Shown here: piece by piece, positions 60,310 through 64,000 of the stretch | How positions within the stretch are numbered: position 1 is the first letter of the stretch | How the letters are laid out: each line of letters starts with the position of its first letter | Assembly (NCBI GenBank): GCA_036526135.1 | Contig: DATCZA010000046.1 | Span: 1 to 64,000 of the forward strand | Origin: UBA2965 sp036526135 | Lineage (GTDB): Bacteria; Pseudomonadota; Gammaproteobacteria; Pseudomonadales; Azotimanducaceae | Length of the DNA stretch: 64,000 bases | Direction: 5' to 3' | Notes under the pieces: model-generated | Told to the model about the DNA's origin: nothing | What the model saw: the letters and a program-made list of their open reading frames with translations, nothing else | Database searches by the model: none | Position numbers and translations under genes: made by a program

Positions 60310-60338
60310 ATTCTACGGGCAAGGATATTGAATTACAA
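60310..60338 (-). promoter_or_regulatory. Candidate sigma70 promoter for rplU-rpmA
   Basis: On the reverse strand TTGTAA (60333-60338) and TAGAAT (60310-60315) are separated by exactly 17 bases, with four and five matches to consensus. Transcription would begin near 60303, giving a leader of about 144 bases that starts in a GCGCC/GGCGC hairpin (60293-60306). Confidence 0.5.
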
Positions 60339-60349
60339 CGAGTTAGCCG

Positions 60350-61375
60350 ATGCCAGGTGACCCGGCCATAGCAACCACAACGACGCGAATCAGCGCCGAC
60401 CCGAACGACGCGCTGACGCCCGTGTACGACCTCGCGAGGGACGATTTCGCGGAGGTCAATCGCCTCATTCCCCACCAGCTGACTTCCGACGTGGAGCTCG
60501 TCGAGGAGATCGGCCGCTACATAGTGGACAGCGGAGGCAAACGCCTCCGTCCGCTGATGGTGCTGCTGGGCGCCCGCTGCTGCGGCTACGAGGGCGATGA
60601 CCACGTGCGCCTTGCCGCCATCATCGAGTTCCTCCACACCGCGACCCTTCTCCACGACGACGTGGTGGACCGCTCCGAGCTGCGCCGGGGCCGGGCAACG
60701 GCCAACGCGCTCTGGGGCAATGCCCCGAGCGTGCTCGTCGGCGATTTTCTCTACTCCCGGGCTTTTCAGCTGATGGTCGAGCTGGAAGACATGGACATCA
60801 TGGCGATCCTAGCGGACGCGACCAACACCATCGCAGCGGGCGAGGTGCAGCAGTTCGCGAGCATCGGCAACTTCGCAATCGACGAAGCCCAGTACATGGA
60901 GATCATCCGCTGCAAGACGGCGCTGCTGTTTCAGGCCGCCACCCATACGGCCGGCGTGCTGAGCAGCGAAGATCCCGACGAAGTCGCCGCTCTCAAAAAT
61001 TTCGGCCTCCATTTCGGGCTCGCCTACCAGCTGGTCGACGACTGGCTCGATTACGAGGGCGACTCCTCCACCCTGGGCAAGAACGTCGGCGACGACCTGG
61101 CCGAGGGCAAGCTGACCCTGCCGCTGATTCATGCGCTGGCAAACGCACCGGACGCCGACGCCAATGTCGTTCGCGACGCCGTGAGCGCCCGATCCGCCGA
61201 GCGTCTCGCCGAAGTGCTTCAGGTCGTGCGTTCCTCCGGCGCGTTGAGCTACACCCGCAGCGCGGCAACCCGGCAATGCGCGCGGGCCGTGGAGTGCCTA
61301 ACGGGACTTCCCGACAACGAGTACCGCGACGCGCTGGAGACGCTGGCGAACTTCTGCCTGGATCGACTCCGCTAG
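60350..61375 (+). CDS. ispB: Polyprenyl diphosphate synthase IspB
   Basis: A 341-residue trans-prenyltransferase that makes the side chain of ubiquinone. The first aspartate-rich motif is TLLHDDVVDRS near 100-110, and the second is QLVDDWLDYEGDSS near 225-239; GGKRLRPLMVLLGA precedes the first. The chain length cannot be read exactly, but octaprenyl is usual for this family. The hydrolase gene starts two bases after the stop. Confidence 0.93.
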   Translation: MPGDPAIATTTTRISADPNDALTPVYDLARDDFAEVNRLIPHQLTSDVELVEEIGRYIVDSGGKRLRPLMVLLGARCCGYEGDDHVRLAAIIEFLHTATLLHDDVVDRSELRRGRATANALWGNAPSVLVGDFLYSRAFQLMVELEDMDIMAILADATNTIAAGEVQQFASIGNFAIDEAQYMEIIRCKTALLFQAATHTAGVLSSEDPDEVAALKNFGLHFGLAYQLVDDWLDYEGDSSTLGKNVGDDLAEGKLTLPLIHALANAPDADANVVRDAVSARSAERLAEVLQVVRSSGALSYTRSAATRQCARAVECLTGLPDNEYRDALETLANFCLDRLR

Positions 61376-61377
61376 CG

Positions 61378-62835
61378 GTGCGTCCCGCACCCTCGATTCT
61401 GCTGGCCTGCCTGTGTTTCTTGCCCTTCGCCAGCGCGCTGGCGGCCGCGCCCGCGCTCGAGCAATGCGAGCTCAGCGGCAGCCATGGGGTCGGCCGCGTG
61501 GAGGCCGTGTGCGGCCGGCTGCCTCGACCCGAGAACCCCGAACAGCCCGACGGAGCTCGGCTCGACCTTTTCATCGCGAAGATACCCTCCCTGAGCCCGG
61601 AACCCGCACCGGATGCGTTCACCATCATCAACGGCGGTCCCGGGGCTTCCTCGGTGTCGCTGTTCGTCGACCTCGCCCAGGCGTTCTCGGGCGTTCTGCG
61701 CGAGCGGGACATCGTTCTGGTCGACCAAAGAGGCACCGGGCGGTCCAACGCCCTCGAATGCCCGGAGCTGGAGAAGGCCGCCGAGGACTACTCCATCGAG
61801 GCCGTCCAGGAAGCAACACGGGCATGCCTTGAGTCCCTCGCCGGCGACCCCCGTTTCTATACCACCTCCCAGGCCGTGCAGGATCTCGAGGCGGTGCGGG
61901 CAGCGCTGGGATACGAAAGGCTCAACGTCTATGGCGTGTCCTACGGAACCCGGGTTTCCATGCACTATCTGCGTCGTTATCCGGACCGGGTCAGAACGTT
62001 GATCCTGGACGGCGTGGTGCCTCCCGGGCTGGCTCTCGGCGTCAACGTGGCCGAGAACGCGCAGCGGCGCCTGGACGAGCTGTTCGCCCAGTGCGACCGG
62101 GCACCGGAGTGCAGCGAGGCGTTTCCTGACCTTCAGGCCAGTTTCACCCAGCTGCAGAGCAATCTGAACGCCGAGCCGGTCAGCTTGCGGTTCCCCAATC
62201 CGATAACCGGCCTGGAAGAAAGCCTGGCGTTCGGCTACGACCATCTCGCCCTGGTGGTGCGCCTGTTGAGCTACGCCCCGGAAACCGCATCGCTTTTGCC
62301 CCTGATCATCGACCAGGCGGCTGGCGGCAACTATCTGCCGGCGGCGTCCCAGGCACTGCGAATCACGGACGCGCTGAGCGGCACCATGAGCTTCGGCATG
62401 CACAACTCGGTCACCTGCACCGAGGATCTGCCCTTCATCGATTTCAACCAGGTGAACTGGGATGCTCTGGAGGCGACCTATATCGGCGCCGATCAGGTCC
62501 GGGCCCTTCGCGCGATCTGCGAGATCTGGCCGCGCGGGGCAATGGATCCGGACCTGAAGGATCCCGTTCAGGCCGACACGCCCACGCTCATCCTGTCCGG
62601 CGAGCTGGACCCCATCACACCGCCCGCATACGGGGACCAGATAAAGCCGGGCTTCGGCAACTCGATGCACATCATTGGTGCGGGTCAGGGTCACGGCGTC
62701 GTATCCAGGGGATGTCTGCCGGGTCTCGTCACGCAGATGGTGGAGGCAGGGCACCTGGGGGACCTGGACGCCGGCTGCGTCGAGCGCCTGTCCGCGGCAC
62801 CATTCTTCATCGACCTGATGGGTCCAGCCCCATGA
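61378..62835 (+). CDS. Exported alpha/beta hydrolase, TAP-like (tripeptidyl or prolyl aminopeptidase family)
   Basis: A 485-residue hydrolase with a signal peptide (VRPAPSILLACLCFLPFASA). The alpha/beta core has GGPGASS (oxyanion region, near 85), VDQRGTGRSNALEC, and the nucleophile Ser in VYGVSYGTRVSMHY near 187. The catalytic Asp is in LILSGELDPITPP near 403, and His is in GAGQGHGVVSRGC near 437, within the C-terminal TAP-like domain. The GTG at 61378 follows ispB by two bases. The substrate is unknown, probably short peptides or peptidase-like esters in the periplasm. Confidence 0.88.
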   Translation: MRPAPSILLACLCFLPFASALAAAPALEQCELSGSHGVGRVEAVCGRLPRPENPEQPDGARLDLFIAKIPSLSPEPAPDAFTIINGGPGASSVSLFVDLAQAFSGVLRERDIVLVDQRGTGRSNALECPELEKAAEDYSIEAVQEATRACLESLAGDPRFYTTSQAVQDLEAVRAALGYERLNVYGVSYGTRVSMHYLRRYPDRVRTLILDGVVPPGLALGVNVAENAQRRLDELFAQCDRAPECSEAFPDLQASFTQLQSNLNAEPVSLRFPNPITGLEESLAFGYDHLALVVRLLSYAPETASLLPLIIDQAAGGNYLPAASQALRITDALSGTMSFGMHNSVTCTEDLPFIDFNQVNWDALEATYIGADQVRALRAICEIWPRGAMDPDLKDPVQADTPTLILSGELDPITPPAYGDQIKPGFGNSMHIIGAGQGHGVVSRGCLPGLVTQMVEAGHLGDLDAGCVERLSAAPFFIDLMGPAP

Positions 62836-63557
62836 TCCGCGCCGAGGGGCTCGACAAATCGTTTGGCGAGGTCACCGCCATTCGTCACGTCTCGTTCGAT
62901 GCGGCCGACGGCAAAGTCACTGCCCTGCTCGGCCCCAACGGCGCCGGGAAGTCCACCTCGCTCAGGATTCTGGCCACCGTGCTGCAACCCGATGGGGGGA
63001 AAGCCGAGGTCGACGGCGTCGACGTCGTCGCCGACCCCATGGCGGTGCGGCGTCAGATCGGCGTGCTGCCGCACGCCGCAGGGCTGTACGCCCGCCTCAC
63101 GGCCCGGGAGAACGTCGCGTACTTCGGGTCTCTGCACGGCATCGCGAAGTCACGGCTGAGCGAACGCATCGATGAGCTGATCGAGCTTTTAGAAATGGGC
63201 GAGTTCGCCGAACGCCGGGTCGCCGGTTTTTCCCAGGGTCAGCGGATCAAGGTCGCTCTTGCCCGCGCGCTCGTCCACGACCCGCGCAACGTCCTGCTGG
63301 ACGAGCCCACCAACGGGCTCGACGTCATGGCAACGCGGGCGCTCCGAGACATCATCATCCGGCTTCGCGACGAGGGGCGCTGCGTCCTGTTCTCGAGCCA
63401 CATCATGCAGGAGGTCGCCAACGTCTGTGACGACGTCATCGTCATCGGCCATGGACGCGTGCTTTTCCAGGGGACCCTGGACGGGCTCCGCGACCACGCC
63501 GGCGAAGCCGATCTGGAGGAGGCCTTCATCCGCGTGATCGACGAGGAGGACGTGTGA
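62832..63557 (+). CDS. natA: ABC transporter ATP-binding protein, NatA-like
   Basis: A 241-residue ATPase. Walker A is LLGPNGAGKSTS near 36-47, the signature is GFSQGQRIKVALARAL (near 131-146), a FSQGQ variant of LSGGQ, and Walker B is NVLLDEPTNGLD near 154-165. The ATG overlaps the hydrolase stop and the stop overlaps the start of the next gene, so it is a compact operon. The pair resembles NatAB, described in Bacillus as a sodium exporter; the substrate here is not proven. Confidence 0.88.
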   Translation: MIRAEGLDKSFGEVTAIRHVSFDAADGKVTALLGPNGAGKSTSLRILATVLQPDGGKAEVDGVDVVADPMAVRRQIGVLPHAAGLYARLTARENVAYFGSLHGIAKSRLSERIDELIELLEMGEFAERRVAGFSQGQRIKVALARALVHDPRNVLLDEPTNGLDVMATRALRDIIIRLRDEGRCVLFSSHIMQEVANVCDDVIVIGHGRVLFQGTLDGLRDHAGEADLEEAFIRVIDEEDV

Positions 63558-64000
63558 CCGGTTTCGCCATCGTCCTTGCCAAGGAATGCCGCGACAACAT
63601 TCGCGACCGTCGAACGATCATCTCGTCGCTGTCTCTCGCCGTCCTGGGACCCGCGCTGTTCGTCGGGCTGATGGCCTTCGTTCTGGACTCCGCGGTGGGA
63701 GAGTCCAGCGATCCGGTGGAGATCACCGTCGTCGGCGCCGACCACGCGCCCGGGCTGATGGCCTTCCTGGAAACCCAGAACACGCGCATCGAGCGGGTGG
63801 ATCTCGAAGACCCCCGGGGTGCGGTGGCCGGCGGATCCCGAAAGCTGGTTCTCTCGATTCCCGATGATTATTCCGAGCGCTTCGCGGCGGGCCAGGTGAC
63901 CACCGTGTCCCTCATCTACGACAGCTCGGACATGGGCATGTCCCGCCGCAACTTTCGGATGGCGCAGCAGTTCATCCTGGCGCACGCCAGGATGATCGGG
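63554..64000 (+). CDS. natB: ABC transporter permease, NatB-like, N-terminal part (cut by window edge)
   Basis: The frame runs from a GTG at 63554 to the right edge, 149 codons. It opens VTGFAIVLAKECRDNIRDRR, followed by a hydrophobic segment (SLSLAVLGPALFVGLMAFVL) and an extracytoplasmic stretch with ITVVGADHAPGLMAFLETQN. This matches the start of ABC-2 permeases paired with NatA. The remaining helices lie outside the window. Confidence 0.85.
   Translation, partial: MTGFAIVLAKECRDNIRDRRTIISSLSLAVLGPALFVGLMAFVLDSAVGESSDPVEITVVGADHAPGLMAFLETQNTRIERVDLEDPRGAVAGGSRKLVLSIPDDYSERFAAGQVTTVSLIYDSSDMGMSRRNFRMAQQFILAHARMIG

Noticed and set aside
1..64000. CRISPR arrays, insertion sequences, rRNA operons or an origin of replication
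   Set aside because: No regularly spaced repeats, transposase genes, rRNA sequence or DnaA-box cluster was noticed on reading both strands.

Overview
This window is a GC-rich, tightly packed chromosomal segment of a gammaproteobacterium. The main evidence is gene order, compared from memory: pepA-holC-valS divergent from lptFG; ilvI-ilvH-ilvC-pssA-msrP-msrQ; pgeF-rluD/bamD-pilS-pilR-fimT; the minor pilin cluster; fkpB-lspA-ribF-murJ/rpsT; and proB-obgE-rpmA-rplU/ispB. All of these are close to the arrangement known in Pseudomonas aeruginosa and relatives. FabY, the PilSR system and a full set of PilE/FimU/PilVWXY1 proteins agree with that. I cannot name a genus. No rRNA, CRISPR array, insertion sequence or complete prophage was seen.

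Layout. 1-1600: the start of nhaA, a GNAT-like gene of less GC-rich composition, a possible mobile-element remnant and tRNA-Leu(CAA). 1.6-16 kb: housekeeping genes (thiolase-like protein, RDD membrane protein, lptFG, pepA, holC, an acidic hypothetical, valS, quinone oxidoreductase, hisH-hisF, hemH, LysR regulator and TauE permease). 16-25 kb: a lipid or acyl-CoA block with a 1617-residue one-chain biotin carboxylase, moaB, a thiolase and fabY. 25-31.5 kb: prfC, rimI-holD, aroG, phhB and msrPQ. 31.5-36 kb: pssA and branched-chain amino acid genes. 36-38.3 kb: a DUF4124 protein, pgeF and rluD. 38.4-53.2 kb: bamD and the type IV pilus region. 53.3-61.4 kb: fkpB, lspA, ribF, murJ, rpsT, proB, obgE, ribosomal proteins L27/L21 and ispB. 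61.4 kb to the end: a secreted hydrolase and an ABC exporter, cut by the right edge.

How the genes connect. PilS/PilR would sense and control pilus expression, while pilE-fimU-pilVWX-pilY1 build the pilus tip. HolC and HolD (chi and psi) are both present. LspA would process the lipoprotein BamD. MoaB could support the molybdenum cofactor used by MsrP. The one-chain carboxylase could supply malonyl-CoA, or a similar extender, to the chain-initiating synthase FabY nearby.

The most unusual items are the carboxylase, whose CT halves appear in swapped order (AccA-like, AccD-like, biotin carboxylase, biotinyl domain); a 1914-residue PilY1 with about six Ig/cadherin-like repeats ahead of its von Willebrand A domain; Asp/Asn-rich calcium-type loops recurring through the pilus proteins; an eight-cysteine secreted protein beside the pilus genes; and the absence of ileS and ispH from a block where they normally sit.
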